Positions 11,737-21,112 of a stretch of DNA of 64,000 nt are shown here, in pieces. This stretch comes from an actinobacterium LLX17 (lineage in GTDB: Bacteria; Actinomycetota; Actinomycetes; Propionibacteriales; Nocardioidaceae): positions 1,992,060 through 2,056,059 of the forward strand of contig KI301992.1 in assembly GCA_000471045.1 (NCBI GenBank). The letters are read 5' to 3'. The translations under genes were made by a program, and so were the position numbers. Under the pieces are notes generated by a model that worked only from the letters and a program-made list of their open reading frames with translations, was not told where the DNA came from and made no database searches. Within the stretch, counting starts at the first letter, position 1. Every line of letters starts with the position of its first letter.

Positions 11737-12857
11737 GCGCGGGACTGCCCTGGCCCCTGTCGGTGCCGGTGCTGTCCGACGGGGTCGTGACGCTGCGGGC
11801 CCACGTGCCGGGCGACGTGGACCCGATGCTCGAGATGGCCCACGACCCCGACATGGTGCGCTTCACCCAGGTACCCACCCCGCACACGCGCGAGATGAGC
11901 ACCGACTTCGCCCTGCGCCACGTGCCGGAGGGCTGGGACACGGGCACCGCTCGCGGGTGGGCGATCGAGGCCGAGGGTGGCGCGGGCCCCAGCCGGTTCG
12001 CGGGCAACATCGACCTGCGCGGTCCGGTCGTCGCCGACCTCGGCTACGCCCTGCACCCCGTCGCGCGCGGCCGCGGCATCATGACGCGCGCCGTGCGACT
12101 GGCCACCGACTGGTGCTTCACCGAGGGCGGCGTGCAGGCGATCCACTGGCGCGCCCACGTGGGCAACGTCGCCTCGCTCCGGGTGGCCCACGCGTGCGGC
12201 TTTCTGCTCACTGCGGTCGTGCCGTCGCTGCTGCACGAGCGCGGCCGCGTGCTCGACGCCTGGACCGGCGTCCTGCGCTTCGGCGAGGTCCCCTACCCGC
12301 GCGGGCCGTGGACCGAGACCGGCGCCGTCGACGGCCGGTCGGTGAGCCTGCGCCCCATGCGCGAGGACGACGCCCCCCGTGTCGCCGAGGCCTATCGCGA
12401 CCCCGAGCTGCTGCACTGGATCGTGGGCATCCCGGGTCCCATGACCCCGGACCTGGCGCGCGGCGTCGTGGCGGCGACGGCCTGGCACGCCGCCCGGGGC
12501 GAGCGCGCCACCTGGACGGTGGCCGACCGGGCGACAGACCAGCTGCTGGGCAACGTCTCGGTGCTCGACCTCGCGGGAGTCGACCCGACCGCGGGTGAGG
12601 TCGCCTACTGGACGCACCCCGACGCCCGCGATCGCGGCGTGCTGCGCGAGGCACTGCCGCTGGCGATCGAGACGGCCTTCTCGCCCGACGGTCTGGGGCT
12701 GCGCCGACTGACGGTCGCGGCGGCCGCAGGCAACACCGCGAGCCTGCGACTGATCGAGCAGAACGGCTTCGTCCGGACCGGCCGGCAGACCGCCGCGGAG
12801 CCGCTGGGCGACGGCACCTACGCCGACCTGCTGGAGTTCGAGCTGCTCCGCGACTGA
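11733..12857 (+). CDS. Tandem GNAT-domain N-acetyltransferase
   Basis: The 374-residue protein contains two consecutive GNAT domains. Domain 1 (~residues 8-180) has the acetyl-CoA region VARGRGIMTRAVRLATDWCF. Domain 2 (~200-374) has a similar fold with DARDRGVLREALPLAIETAF, where the pyrophosphate loop is less canonical. Each half ends with the N-A-S-L-R helix typical of RimJ/RimL-like enzymes (NVASLRVAHACGF and NTASLRLIEQNGF). The substrate is unknown. It is translationally coupled to pheA. Confidence 0.85.
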   Translation: MSAGLPWPLSVPVLSDGVVTLRAHVPGDVDPMLEMAHDPDMVRFTQVPTPHTREMSTDFALRHVPEGWDTGTARGWAIEAEGGAGPSRFAGNIDLRGPVVADLGYALHPVARGRGIMTRAVRLATDWCFTEGGVQAIHWRAHVGNVASLRVAHACGFLLTAVVPSLLHERGRVLDAWTGVLRFGEVPYPRGPWTETGAVDGRSVSLRPMREDDAPRVAEAYRDPELLHWIVGIPGPMTPDLARGVVAATAWHAARGERATWTVADRATDQLLGNVSVLDLAGVDPTAGEVAYWTHPDARDRGVLREALPLAIETAFSPDGLGLRRLTVAAAAGNTASLRLIEQNGFVRTGRQTAAEPLGDGTYADLLEFELLRD

Positions 12858-12954
12858 GGCGGGACGATTTTCGTCACTGGCGGTGTTGAGGATGGTTGCG
12901 CGGTGGGACGATGATTCCCCCGCTCCCGCCGTTGCCAGCAGAATCAGGAACACC

Positions 12955-14469
12955 ATGAGCGCTCCCGCCCCCCTGCGCCCCACTCCTGAGGGCACCGACC
13001 TGCCGGCCGACTACAAGCCGTGGCCGGCGCTGCTCGCCATGGTCATCGGGTTCTTCATGATCCTGGTCGACAACACGATCGTCTCGGTCGCGACGCCCGC
13101 GATCATCGCCGACCTCGGCACCGACTTCACGACCGGCATCTGGGTCACCAGCGCCTACCTGCTCGCCTACGCCGTGCCGCTGCTGATCACCGGGCGGCTC
13201 GGCGACCGCTCCGGCCCGAAGAACGTGTACCTCGTGGGTCTCGTCATCTTCACGCTCGCGTCCCTGTGGTGCGGGCTGACCGACTCGATCGGCGGACTCA
13301 TCACCGCCCGCGTCGTGCAGGGCCTGGGCGCCGCCCTGATGACCCCGCAGACGATGGCGGTCATCACGCGCACGTTCCCGGCGGCCAAGCGCGGCAGCGC
13401 CATGGCGCTGTGGGGCGCCACGGCGGGCGTCGCGACGCTCGTCGGACCGATCCTCGGCGGCGTGCTGGTCGACACCGCCGGCTGGGAGTGGATCTTCATC
13501 GTCAACGTGCCGATCGGCGTGGTCGCCTTCGTGCTGGCGTGGCGTCTCGTGCCGACCCTCCCCACGCACACCCACTCGTTCGACCTCGTCGGTGTCGCGC
13601 TCAGCGCGCTCGGCATGTTCTGCCTGGTCTTCGGCCTGCAGGAGGGCGAGCGCTACGACTGGGGCACCATCGCCGGCCCCATCTCTGTGCCGCTGCTGAT
13701 CGGCGGCGGACTGCTCGTGCTGGCGCTGTTCGTGGCGTGGCAGGCCCGCATCAAGCGCGAACCGCTCGTGCCGCTTGGTCTGTTCCGCGACCGCAACTTC
13801 TCGATCGGCAACGTCGGCATCGCCCTCGTCTCGATGTCCATCACCTCGATGTCGCTGCCGTTCATGTTCTACGCGCAGGGCGCTCGCGGCTGGACGCCCA
13901 CCGAGGCCGCGCTGCTGCTCGCGCCCATGGCCGTCGTGATGCTCGTCCTCTCGCCCTTCGTGGGCCAGCTCGTCGACCGCACCCACCCTCGCAACATCAC
14001 GGTGGTCGGCTTCAGCACGGCCGCGGTGGCGATGTGGTGGTTGCTGTCCGGCATCGAGCCCGGCACGCCCGTCTGGCAGCTGGCGCTGCCCATGGCGATG
14101 TTCGGTGTGTCCAACGCGTGCCTCTGGGCGCCGCTCAGCGCCACGGCCACCCGCAACCTGCCGATGGCGTCGGCCGGCGCCGGTGCGGGCGTCTACAACA
14201 CGACCCGCCAGGTCGCGGCAGCCATCGGCAGTGCTGCGATCGCGGCGCTCATCGGCGCCCGCCTGGCCGCGAACGGCCTCACCGGCGACGCCGACTCCTT
14301 CCAGGAGGGCTCGGGCGCCCTGCCCGCGGTCGTCCAGGAACCGTTCTCGCGGGCCATGTCGGAGTCGCTGTGGTTGCCGGTCGCGGCCTTCGTGATCGGT
14401 GTGGTGCTGGTGCTGTTCTTCGAGCGGCCCACCCACGAGGGTCACGGGGTCCGGCGGGTCAAGGCCTAG
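12955..14469 (+). CDS. MFS transporter, EmrB/QacA (DHA2, 14-helix) type
   Basis: A 504-residue inner-membrane proton-coupled exporter, probably for drugs or other amphiphiles. The sequence has the DHA2 helix-1 motif (FFMILVDNTIVSVATPAI) and the motif GRLGDRSGPKNVYLVG between helices 2 and 3, with about 14 hydrophobic segments overall. I start at ATG 12955 because AGGA lies five bases upstream; an in-frame ATG at 12883 would add 24 residues unlike family members. No regulator is adjacent. Confidence 0.9.
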   Translation: MSAPAPLRPTPEGTDLPADYKPWPALLAMVIGFFMILVDNTIVSVATPAIIADLGTDFTTGIWVTSAYLLAYAVPLLITGRLGDRSGPKNVYLVGLVIFTLASLWCGLTDSIGGLITARVVQGLGAALMTPQTMAVITRTFPAAKRGSAMALWGATAGVATLVGPILGGVLVDTAGWEWIFIVNVPIGVVAFVLAWRLVPTLPTHTHSFDLVGVALSALGMFCLVFGLQEGERYDWGTIAGPISVPLLIGGGLLVLALFVAWQARIKREPLVPLGLFRDRNFSIGNVGIALVSMSITSMSLPFMFYAQGARGWTPTEAALLLAPMAVVMLVLSPFVGQLVDRTHPRNITVVGFSTAAVAMWWLLSGIEPGTPVWQLALPMAMFGVSNACLWAPLSATATRNLPMASAGAGAGVYNTTRQVAAAIGSAAIAALIGARLAANGLTGDADSFQEGSGALPAVVQEPFSRAMSESLWLPVAAFVIGVVLVLFFERPTHEGHGVRRVKA

Positions 14470-14472
14470 GAT
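14467..14472 (+). promoter_or_regulatory. Leaderless -10 box of purU
   Basis: TAGGAT, six bases, then GTG. The box overlaps the stop codon (TAG) of the preceding MFS gene, so the promoter is embedded at the gene junction. Confidence 0.5.
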
Positions 14473-14478
14473 CGGCGG

Positions 14479-15348
14479 GTGAGCGCCCCGACCACCAGCT
14501 TCGTCCTGACCCTGACCTGCCCCGACCGCCCCGGGCTGGTCTACGCCGTCACGCGGTGGGTCGCCGAGTCGGGCGGCAACATCCTCGACAGCCAGCAGTT
14601 CACCGACACCAGCACCGATGTGCACGCGTCCGGCGAGTTCTTCCTGCGGGTGCACTTCGACCACCCCGAGCCGCACGACCCCGAGGTGCTGGCACAGGGC
14701 TTCCACAGCGTCGCCGAGGAGCTCGGCATGGCGTTCCGCCTGGTGGCGGCCGACCGGCCGACACGCACGCTGGTCATGGTCTCGCGCGAGGCGCACTGCC
14801 TCAACGACCTGCTGTTCCGCACCTCCACGGGCGCGCTGCCGATCGAGGTGGCGGCCGTGGTGTCGAACCACCCCGACCTCGAGCGGCTCACCACGGGCTA
14901 CGGCGTGCCGTTCCACCACGTGCCAGCCACTGACAAGCCGGCCGCGGAGGCCAAGATGCTGCGGCTGGTCGACGACCTGCAGGTCGACCTCGTCGTGCTG
15001 GCTCGCTACATGCAGATCCTGTCCGACGACGCCTGCCGCGCCCTGGCCGGCCGCGCCATCAACATCCACCACAGCTTCCTGCCCAGCTTCAAGGGCGCCC
15101 GTCCGTACCACCAGGCCCACGACCGCGGCGTCAAGCTGATCGGCGCCACGGCGCACTACGTGACGGCCGACCTCGACGAGGGCCCGATCATCGACCAGGA
15201 CGTCCAGCGCGTCGACCACCGGCTGCGGCCGGTCGACCTCGCACGCGTCGGTCGCGACGTCGAGGCCCGCACGCTGTCGCGCGCGGTGCGACTGCACGCG
15301 GAGTCGCGCGTGCTGATGAACGGCCCGCGAACGGTCGTCTTCGACTGA
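14479..15348 (+). CDS. purU: Formyltetrahydrofolate deformylase
   Basis: Hydrolyses 10-formyl-THF to formate and THF, balancing one-carbon pools. The 289 residues have an N-terminal ACT-like domain (LTCPDRPGLVYAVTRWVAE) and a C-terminal formyltransferase-fold catalytic domain with NIHHSFLPSFKGARPYHQA and the ATAHYVTADLDEGPI segment. The conserved Asn-His-Asp catalytic arrangement is visible (NIHH, and D in DLDEGPI). The GTG start is followed directly by conserved sequence. Confidence 0.95.
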   Translation: MSAPTTSFVLTLTCPDRPGLVYAVTRWVAESGGNILDSQQFTDTSTDVHASGEFFLRVHFDHPEPHDPEVLAQGFHSVAEELGMAFRLVAADRPTRTLVMVSREAHCLNDLLFRTSTGALPIEVAAVVSNHPDLERLTTGYGVPFHHVPATDKPAAEAKMLRLVDDLQVDLVVLARYMQILSDDACRALAGRAINIHHSFLPSFKGARPYHQAHDRGVKLIGATAHYVTADLDEGPIIDQDVQRVDHRLRPVDLARVGRDVEARTLSRAVRLHAESRVLMNGPRTVVFD

Positions 15349-15369
15349 AGGCCGTCGGTGTGCGTCATT

Positions 15370-15375
15370 TAGGCT
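15370..15375 (+). promoter_or_regulatory. Leaderless -10 box of the DedA-family gene
   Basis: TAGGCT followed by seven bases and GTG. Confidence 0.5.
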
Positions 15376-15382
15376 TCCCGCC

Positions 15383-16045
15383 GTGGGCGACATCCTGGAA
15401 CAGCTCAACCAGTACGCCGTCGACCTCGGAGGCTCCGACTGGGTCTACGGGCTGACGTTCGCGCTGTCGGCGATCGATGCGGTCTTCCCGCCCCTGCCGA
15501 GCGAGTCGGTCGTGGTGGCGCTCGCCGCCATCGGCGCCAGCACCGGCGAGCCGGCGCTGATCCTGCTCGGGCTCGCTGCGGCCCTCGGCGCGTTCATCGG
15601 CGACAACGCGGCCTTCCACCTCGGCCGGGCCATCGGCGTCGAGCGGTTCAGGCCCGAGGACCGTCCGCGGCTGGCGCGCACCATCGCGCGGGCTCGGCTG
15701 GAGCTGGACCGTCGCGCCGCCCTGCTGATCCTCACCGCGCGCTACATCCCGGTGGGCCGCGTCGCCGTCAACATGACGGCCGGCGCCACCGGCTTCTCCT
15801 ACCGCCGCTTCGTGCCGCTCTCGGCAGTCGCCGCCATCTCCTGGGCGGCCTACTCGGTGCTCATCGGCATGCTGGCGGGGGCTTGGATGGAGGAGAATCC
15901 ACTGCTGGGCGCTGCCGCCGCCGTCGTCGCAGCGTCGATCGTCGGCTTCCTGATCGACCGCTTCCTGCAGGGCCGTCGACCGCCCGTGGACGTCGAGGCC
16001 GAGCTGGACGCTGCCGTCGAGGAGCAGGGACACGAGGAGTCGTAG
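15383..16045 (+). CDS. DedA-family (SNARE-associated) membrane protein
   Basis: A 220-residue polytopic membrane protein with the DedA/VTT signature: an early PPLPSESVVVALAAIGA stretch, GAFIGDNAAFHLGRAIG, and a conserved arginine region (TARYIPVGRVAVNMTAGA) followed by SYRRFVPLSAVAAISWA. DedA proteins act as lipid (undecaprenyl-phosphate or phospholipid) flippases or support membrane homeostasis. Which lipid is not evident. The C-terminus is acidic and probably cytoplasmic. It stands alone under its own promoter. Confidence 0.9.
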   Translation: MGDILEQLNQYAVDLGGSDWVYGLTFALSAIDAVFPPLPSESVVVALAAIGASTGEPALILLGLAAALGAFIGDNAAFHLGRAIGVERFRPEDRPRLARTIARARLELDRRAALLILTARYIPVGRVAVNMTAGATGFSYRRFVPLSAVAAISWAAYSVLIGMLAGAWMEENPLLGAAAAVVAASIVGFLIDRFLQGRRPPVDVEAELDAAVEEQGHEES

Positions 16046-16118
16046 CCCAGACGCCTGTCCGACATGTGGCGCCGGGTCCCACATCGTGAGAAATGTCAGG
16101 CGCCCCCGGGGACCGACC

Positions 16119-16124
16119 TAGATT
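16119..16124 (+). promoter_or_regulatory. Leaderless -10 box of the sulfate transporter operon
   Basis: TAGATT, seven bases, then GTG of the binding-protein gene. Upstream (16046-16118) are overlapping small inverted repeats, for example ATGTGG...CCACAT at 16064-16084, which could be a sulfur-regulator site. Confidence 0.5.
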
Positions 16125-16131
16125 CATCGAC

Positions 16132-17151
16132 GTGTCCGCCACGTCCCGCCTACCGCGCCGCCTCACGGCCGGCCTGACCGCCGCAGCGCTGCTGCTCGGC
16201 GGGTGCGCGAGCGCGGCCGGCGGATCGGACGAGAACGTGCTGGACCTCGTCGGCTTCGCGGTGGGCGAGGGCGCGAACGTCGCCATCGAGGAGGAGTTCG
16301 TCCGCACCGCCGCTGGCGAAGGCGTCGACGTGCGCGGGGCCTACGGCCCGTCGGGCGAGCAGAGCCGCAAGGTCGAGGCCGATCCCGAGATCGCCGACTA
16401 CGTGCACCTCTCCCTCGAGGGAGACGTCACCCGGCTCGTCGAGGCGGGCCTCGTGGACCCGGGCTGGGACGAGGGCCCCACCGAAGGCATCGTCTCCCGC
16501 TCCGTCGTCGTGCTGGTGGTGCCCGAGGGCAACCCGAAGAACATCACCGGCTGGGACGACCTCACCCGCGACGACGTCTCGATCGTGACGCCCGATCCCG
16601 ACTCGTCGGGCGCGGCCCGCTGGAACATCCTGGGTGCCTACGGCCACGCGATCGCCGCCGGCAAGAGCGACGACGAGGCCGAGCAGTTCCTCGTCGACGT
16701 CTTCGCCAACGTCGGGCAGTGGGCTGCCAGCGGCCGGGAGGCCACGACGGCGTTCGACACCGGCGAGTACGACGTGCTGATCAGCTACGAGAACGAGGCC
16801 ATCCTCGCCCGGCAGAGCGGCAAGGACCACGACTACGTCGTCCCCGACGACACCCTGCTGATCGAGAACCCCGGCGCCGTGCTGACGGGCGCCTCCGACC
16901 TCGCCACCCGCTGGATGGACTTCGTGCTCAGCGAGACCGGCCAGACCGAGATGGCGCGCACCGGCTTCCGTCCCGTCATCGACGGTGTCGACGTCGAGGT
17001 GGAGGGGGCCAACGACCCGAGCGACCCTTTCCCGGAACCCGAGCGCCTGCTGACGATCGCCGACGACTTCGGCGGCTGGGACGAGGTCGACGCGAGGTTC
17101 TTCGACGACGGTGGCCTGGTCGCCGAGCTGCGCCAGCGGGCCCGATCATGA
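16132..17151 (+). CDS. Sulfate/thiosulfate-type ABC transporter substrate-binding lipoprotein
   Basis: A 339-residue extracytoplasmic binding protein of the Sbp/CysP class. It opens with a lipoprotein signal (RRLTAGLTAAALLLGGCAS), the cysteine being the lipidation site. Family motifs include RSVVVLVVPEGNPKNITGWDDL and SSGAARWNILGAYG, where oxyanion-coordinating residues sit. The GTG at 16132 lies just before the signal peptide; an ATG at 16093 would add an unlikely 13-residue extension. It leads the operon and overlaps cysT by four bases. Confidence 0.9.
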   Translation: MSATSRLPRRLTAGLTAAALLLGGCASAAGGSDENVLDLVGFAVGEGANVAIEEEFVRTAAGEGVDVRGAYGPSGEQSRKVEADPEIADYVHLSLEGDVTRLVEAGLVDPGWDEGPTEGIVSRSVVVLVVPEGNPKNITGWDDLTRDDVSIVTPDPDSSGAARWNILGAYGHAIAAGKSDDEAEQFLVDVFANVGQWAASGREATTAFDTGEYDVLISYENEAILARQSGKDHDYVVPDDTLLIENPGAVLTGASDLATRWMDFVLSETGQTEMARTGFRPVIDGVDVEVEGANDPSDPFPEPERLLTIADDFGGWDEVDARFFDDGGLVAELRQRARS

Positions 17152-17984
17152 GCACCGGCACGAGCGCTGGCGCGATCACTGGCACGGCCACCTCTCGCTC
17201 CACGCTCACCGCGGGCAGCCGCATCGGCCTGGGCATCGCGCTGGTGTGGTTCAGCCTGCTGGTGCTGATCCCGCTCGCCGCCGTCGTGGTCACCGCCACC
17301 GAGGGCGGCTGGAGCACGTTCTGGGACACGTTGAGCGACCCCGACACGGCGTCGGCCATCCGGTTGACGGTCGTCGAGGCACTGCTGGTCACGGTCGTGA
17401 ACGTGGTGATGGGCACCGTCATCGCCTGGGTCCTGGTGCGCGACCGGTTCTGGGGCAAGCGGGCGCTCGAGGTCGTCATCGACCTGCCGTTCGCGCTGCC
17501 CACGATCGTCGCCGGCCTCGTACTGCTGAGCCTGTACGGGCCTGACAGCCCCGTCGGTGTGAACGTCGTCAACACCCGCCAGGGCATCTTCCTGGCCCTG
17601 TTGTTCGTGACCCTGCCGTTCGTCGTGCGCACCGTGCAGCCGGTGCTGATCGAGCTCGACGCCGACGTCGAGGAGGCCGCCGCCTCCCTCGGCGCGACCC
17701 GCCTCACGACCCTGCGCCGCATCATCCTGCCGAGCCTCGCGCCGGCCATCGCCGCCGGCGCCTCGCTGGCCTTCGCCCGCGCCATCAGCGAGTTCGGCTC
17801 GCTGGTGCTGATCGCCGGCAACCAGCCCGGACGCACCGAGGTCGCCTCCCTCAAGATCCTCAAGTACGTCGAGACCGGCAACCCGGCGGCTGCCGCGACG
17901 GTGGCCGTGCTGCTGCTGCTCGTGGCCGTGGCCGCGATCGTGGTGCTCGATCTCATCTCCCGGCGGGCGGCCGAGCGTGGCTAG
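17148..17984 (+). CDS. cysT: Sulfate ABC transporter permease, CysT (CysU)
   Basis: 278-residue inner-membrane permease with about six helices and the EAA loop (EEAAASLGATRLTTLRRIILPSLAPAI) that contacts the ATPase. The motif FARAISEFGSLVLIAGN is characteristic of CysT/ModB-type permeases. The ATG overlaps the binding-protein stop (ATGA), and the 3' end overlaps cysW by eight bases, so all three are translationally coupled. Confidence 0.93.
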   Translation: MSTGTSAGAITGTATSRSTLTAGSRIGLGIALVWFSLLVLIPLAAVVVTATEGGWSTFWDTLSDPDTASAIRLTVVEALLVTVVNVVMGTVIAWVLVRDRFWGKRALEVVIDLPFALPTIVAGLVLLSLYGPDSPVGVNVVNTRQGIFLALLFVTLPFVVRTVQPVLIELDADVEEAAASLGATRLTTLRRIILPSLAPAIAAGASLAFARAISEFGSLVLIAGNQPGRTEVASLKILKYVETGNPAAAATVAVLLLLVAVAAIVVLDLISRRAAERG

Positions 17985-18819
17985 CCGCACGCGTCAGCGG
18001 ACCGGTCCCGCCGGGCTGACCGCCCGCCTCGTGGTGGTGGTCTACCTGTTCCTGCTGGTGGCCTGGCCCGTCTCGGTCGTCGTCCAGCGCGCCTTCGACC
18101 CCGTGGGCCAGCCCGGCGGTGTCGGTGCCCTCTGGGAGCGCCTGTCGGCACCGGACGCCGTCTACGCCTTCTACCTGACGCTGACCGTCGCGTTCTGGGC
18201 CGTCGTCGTCAACACGATCTTCGGCGTCGGCATCTCCCTGCTCCTCGTGCGGCAGCGCTTCCGCGGTCGCCGGGCGCTGTCGGTGCTCGTCGACCTGCCG
18301 ATGAGCGTCTCCCCCGTCGTCGTCGGCCTCGCCCTCGTGCTCACCTACAGCACGGGCCTGGGCTGGTTCGGATCGATCCTCTCCGAGACCGGCGTCCGCA
18401 TCATCGGCTCGACGCCCGGGCTCATCATGGCCACGGCGTTCGTGTCGCTGCCGCTGGTCATCCGCGAGGTCGTGCCCGTGCTGGAGGAGGTGGGCACCGA
18501 CGCCGAGGTCGCCGCCCGCAGCCTCGGCGCCAACGCGCGGCAGACGTTCTGGCGCATCACGCTGCCGACGATCAAGTGGGCCGTCGTCTACGGCGTCGTG
18601 CTCAGCGCGGCCCGCGCGATCGGCGAGTACGGCGCCGTGCGCATCGTCAGCCGCGGCGCGGAGTTCAACGGCGAGACCGCGACCCTGCTGATCCAGAACG
18701 AGTACCAGGCCTTCGACGAGGCAGCCGCCTACGCCGCGGCCTTCGTGCTGGTCATGGCGGCGCTCCTCGCCCTCGTCGTCGTCACCGTCGTCCGCCCCCA
18801 GGAGGGTTCTGAGTCATGA
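17977..18819 (+). CDS. cysW: Sulfate ABC transporter permease, CysW
   Basis: 280-residue partner permease with six predicted helices, an EAA loop ([30 protein letters not shown]) and the CysW-type [16 protein letters not shown] motif. With CysT it forms the heterodimeric channel for sulfate or thiosulfate. It starts with GTG inside the end of cysT. The gene order sbp-cysT-cysW-cysA is canonical. Confidence 0.93.
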   Translation: MASRTRQRTGPAGLTARLVVVVYLFLLVAWPVSVVVQRAFDPVGQPGGVGALWERLSAPDAVYAFYLTLTVAFWAVVVNTIFGVGISLLLVRQRFRGRRALSVLVDLPMSVSPVVVGLALVLTYSTGLGWFGSILSETGVRIIGSTPGLIMATAFVSLPLVIREVVPVLEEVGTDAEVAARSLGANARQTFWRITLPTIKWAVVYGVVLSAARAIGEYGAVRIVSRGAEFNGETATLLIQNEYQAFDEAAAYAAAFVLVMAALLALVVVTVVRPQEGSES

Positions 18820-18829
18820 GGGAGCTGTC

Positions 18830-19798
18830 ATGAGTATCGAGGTCGTGGGGGTGCACAAGTCGTTCGGCGACTTCGCGGCGCTGACCGACATCAACCTGAC
18901 CGTTCCGGCCGGCCAGCTGACCGCACTGCTCGGCCCCAGCGGTGGCGGCAAGTCCACGTTGCTGCGGGTCATCGCCGGGCTCGAGGACGCCGACAGCGGT
19001 TCGGTCGAGATCGAGGGCGTCGACGCCACGAGCCTGCCCGCGCAGAAGCGCAACGTCGGATTCGTGTTCCAGCACTACGCCGCGTTCAAGCACATGACGG
19101 TGCGCAAGAACATCGCGTTCGGCCTCGAGATCCGCAAGCGGCCCAAGGCCGAGATCACCGCCAAGGTCGAGGAGCTGCTCGAGCTGGTGCACCTCACGCA
19201 GTTCGCCGAGCGCAAGCCGTCGCAGCTGTCGGGCGGCCAGCGCCAGCGCATGGCCCTGGCCCGCGCCCTGGCGATCGAGCCGAGCGTCCTGCTGCTCGAC
19301 GAGCCGTTCGGCGCGCTGGACGCCAAGGTCCGCAAGGAGCTGCGCGACTGGCTGCGCCGCCTGCACGACGAGGTGCACGTGACCACCGTCTTCGTGACCC
19401 ACGACCAGGAGGAGGCCCTCGAGGTCGCCGACACGATCGTGGTCATCAACGACGGCCGCATCGAGCAGGTCGGCACCCCCGACGACCTCTACGACAAGCC
19501 GGCCAGCGAGTTCGTGCTGAGCTTCCTCGGTCCGGTGACGCGCCTGGGTGGGCAGCTGATCCGCCCCCACGACATCGAGATCTCGCGCTACGAGCAGGCC
19601 GCCACCGCCACCGGCCCCATCACCCGGTGGACGCGCGTCGGCTTCGAGGTGCGCCTGGAGGTCACCCCCGACGACGTGCTGCACCCCGAGCCGGTGCAGG
19701 TCGTGGTGACGCGGGCCGAGGCGACCGCGCTGGGCCTGCACCCCGGCGACCAGGTCTGGTTGCGCCCGCAGGTCGGCGCCCAGACCGTGTCGAGCTGA
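18830..19798 (+). CDS. cysA: Sulfate ABC transporter ATP-binding protein, CysA
   Basis: 322-residue ATPase energising the sulfate importer. It shows Walker [10 protein letters not shown], the ABC signature [15 protein letters not shown], Walker [13 protein letters not shown], and the switch histidine in [15 protein letters not shown]. After residue ~230 a short TOBE-like domain follows ([12 protein letters not shown]). GGGAG sits six bases upstream of the ATG. The gene ends one base before the convergent MFS gene, with no visible terminator between them. Confidence 0.95.
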   Translation: MSIEVVGVHKSFGDFAALTDINLTVPAGQLTALLGPSGGGKSTLLRVIAGLEDADSGSVEIEGVDATSLPAQKRNVGFVFQHYAAFKHMTVRKNIAFGLEIRKRPKAEITAKVEELLELVHLTQFAERKPSQLSGGQRQRMALARALAIEPSVLLLDEPFGALDAKVRKELRDWLRRLHDEVHVTTVFVTHDQEEALEVADTIVVINDGRIEQVGTPDDLYDKPASEFVLSFLGPVTRLGGQLIRPHDIEISRYEQAATATGPITRWTRVGFEVRLEVTPDDVLHPEPVQVVVTRAEATALGLHPGDQVWLRPQVGAQTVSS

Positions 19799-19799
19799 G

Positions 19800-21020
19800 T
19801 CAGGCCGCGGCGCGGCGGCGGACGAGCAGGCCGCCGACGACGAAGACCACGAGTCCGGCGGCGGCGAGACCGGCGCCCACGAGGCTCGGCGAGCGGTACC
19901 CGTAGCCGGCGGCGATGGCGATGCCCCCGAACCAGGCGCCCAGTCCGTTGGCGACGTTGAGCGCCGAGTGGTTCAGGGCCGCGCCCAGCATCTCGGCGTC
20001 GCCGGCCGCCTGCATCAGTCGCACCTGGAGCGTGATGGCGAGCACCGAGCCCAGGGCACCCATGACGAACACCAGTGCAGCGAGGGCCACCGGCACGGCG
20101 GCCAGCGGCAGGACGAGCAGCAGCACCCCCACGCAGGCGGCGAATCCGGCGACGACCGACCGCGTGACGTCCCAGTCGGCGAGGCGGCCGGCCGCCCACG
20201 TGCCGAGCACCGACCCCACACCGAAGGCCAACAGGAACAGCGGGACGGAGGCCTCGGCCAGCTCGGCCTCGTCCGTGACGAGCGGGGCGATGTAGCTGTA
20301 CATCGCGAAGATGCCGCCGAAGCCGATCATCCCGGCCGCGAGAGCGACCAGGACGCGGGGCTCCTTCAGCGCCACCAGCTCGCGCCGGACCGTGGCGGTG
20401 TGGTCACCGGGCGTGTGCGGCACGAAGGTCCAGATCAGCACCGCGGCCAGCACGGCGATGGCCAGCACGACCCAGTAGGCGCTGCGCCAGCCCAGGCCCT
20501 GTCCGAGCCAGGTGCTGGCGGGCACGCCGGCGACGGTGGCCACGGAAAGACCGAGCATGACCGAGCTGATCGCCCGGCCGCGATGCTGCGGCGGCACCAT
20601 CGACGCGGCGATGAGCGAGGCGACGCCGAAGTACGCCCCGTGCGGGAGCCCAGCGACGAATCGCGCTGCCATCACCGGCAGGTAGCCGTCGGCCAGCGCG
20701 GTCGCGGCGTTGCCGAGCCCGAGCGCCAGCACCAAGCCCATGGCCAGCTCGCGGCGCGGCAGGTGGGCGCCGAGCGAGACGAGCAGCGGCGCGCCCACCA
20801 CGACGCCGAAGGCGTAGGCGGTGATGACGTGGCCGGTCGTGGGGATGGACTCCCCGATGCCGTCGGCGATGCGCGGCAGCAGGCCCATCGTCATGAACTC
20901 CGTGGTGCCGATCGCGAACCCGCCCGTGGCCAGCGCCAGCAGGGCCAGACCGAGGTGCCGTGGTCGCACGAGGGGCACGTCTGCCGACGGTGCGGTCAGG
21001 TCGGTCGTGGGAGCGCTCAC
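19800..21020 (-). CDS. MFS transporter, DHA1/arabinose-efflux (AraJ-like) type
   Basis: A 406-residue 12-helix exporter. The first helix reads ALLALATGGFAIGTTEFMTMGLLPRIA, the recognisable opening of sugar-efflux/chloramphenicol-resistance-like MFS proteins, with a motif-A loop (LLVSLGAHLPRRELAM) after helix 2. The GTG at 21020 is selected because GAGG lies a few bases upstream and the hydrophobic region begins soon after. Substrate unknown. Divergent from the winged-helix gene. Confidence 0.88.
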   Translation of the reverse strand: MSAPTTDLTAPSADVPLVRPRHLGLALLALATGGFAIGTTEFMTMGLLPRIADGIGESIPTTGHVITAYAFGVVVGAPLLVSLGAHLPRRELAMGLVLALGLGNAATALADGYLPVMAARFVAGLPHGAYFGVASLIAASMVPPQHRGRAISSVMLGLSVATVAGVPASTWLGQGLGWRSAYWVVLAIAVLAAVLIWTFVPHTPGDHTATVRRELVALKEPRVLVALAAGMIGFGGIFAMYSYIAPLVTDEAELAEASVPLFLLAFGVGSVLGTWAAGRLADWDVTRSVVAGFAACVGVLLLVLPLAAVPVALAALVFVMGALGSVLAITLQVRLMQAAGDAEMLGAALNHSALNVANGLGAWFGGIAIAAGYGYRSPSLVGAGLAAAGLVVFVVGGLLVRRRAAA

Positions 21021-21100
21021 CGCTACCTCAAGTCGCGCGTGCTGCCGGGCATTCCCGGCGTGGGCCATCTCACCAGACCCACCGTGTCCGAGGCCTCTGG

Positions 21101-21106
21101 CAGGGT
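21101..21106 (+). promoter_or_regulatory. Possible leaderless -10 box of the winged-helix gene
   Basis: CAGGGT, six bases, then GTG. Spacing matches the stronger leaderless examples, but the first base is C. Confidence 0.3.
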
Positions 21107-21112
21107 GACCGC

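Noticed and set aside
12874-15408. 844-codon minus-strand frame opposite the MFS and purU genes
   Set aside because: Rich in R/H/D/E runs and spans two real genes and their junction; no family resemblance.
16046-16131. SAM-type riboswitch before the sulfate transporter
   Set aside because: The gene is apparently leaderless (TAGATT seven bases before GTG), leaving no room for a leader structure.
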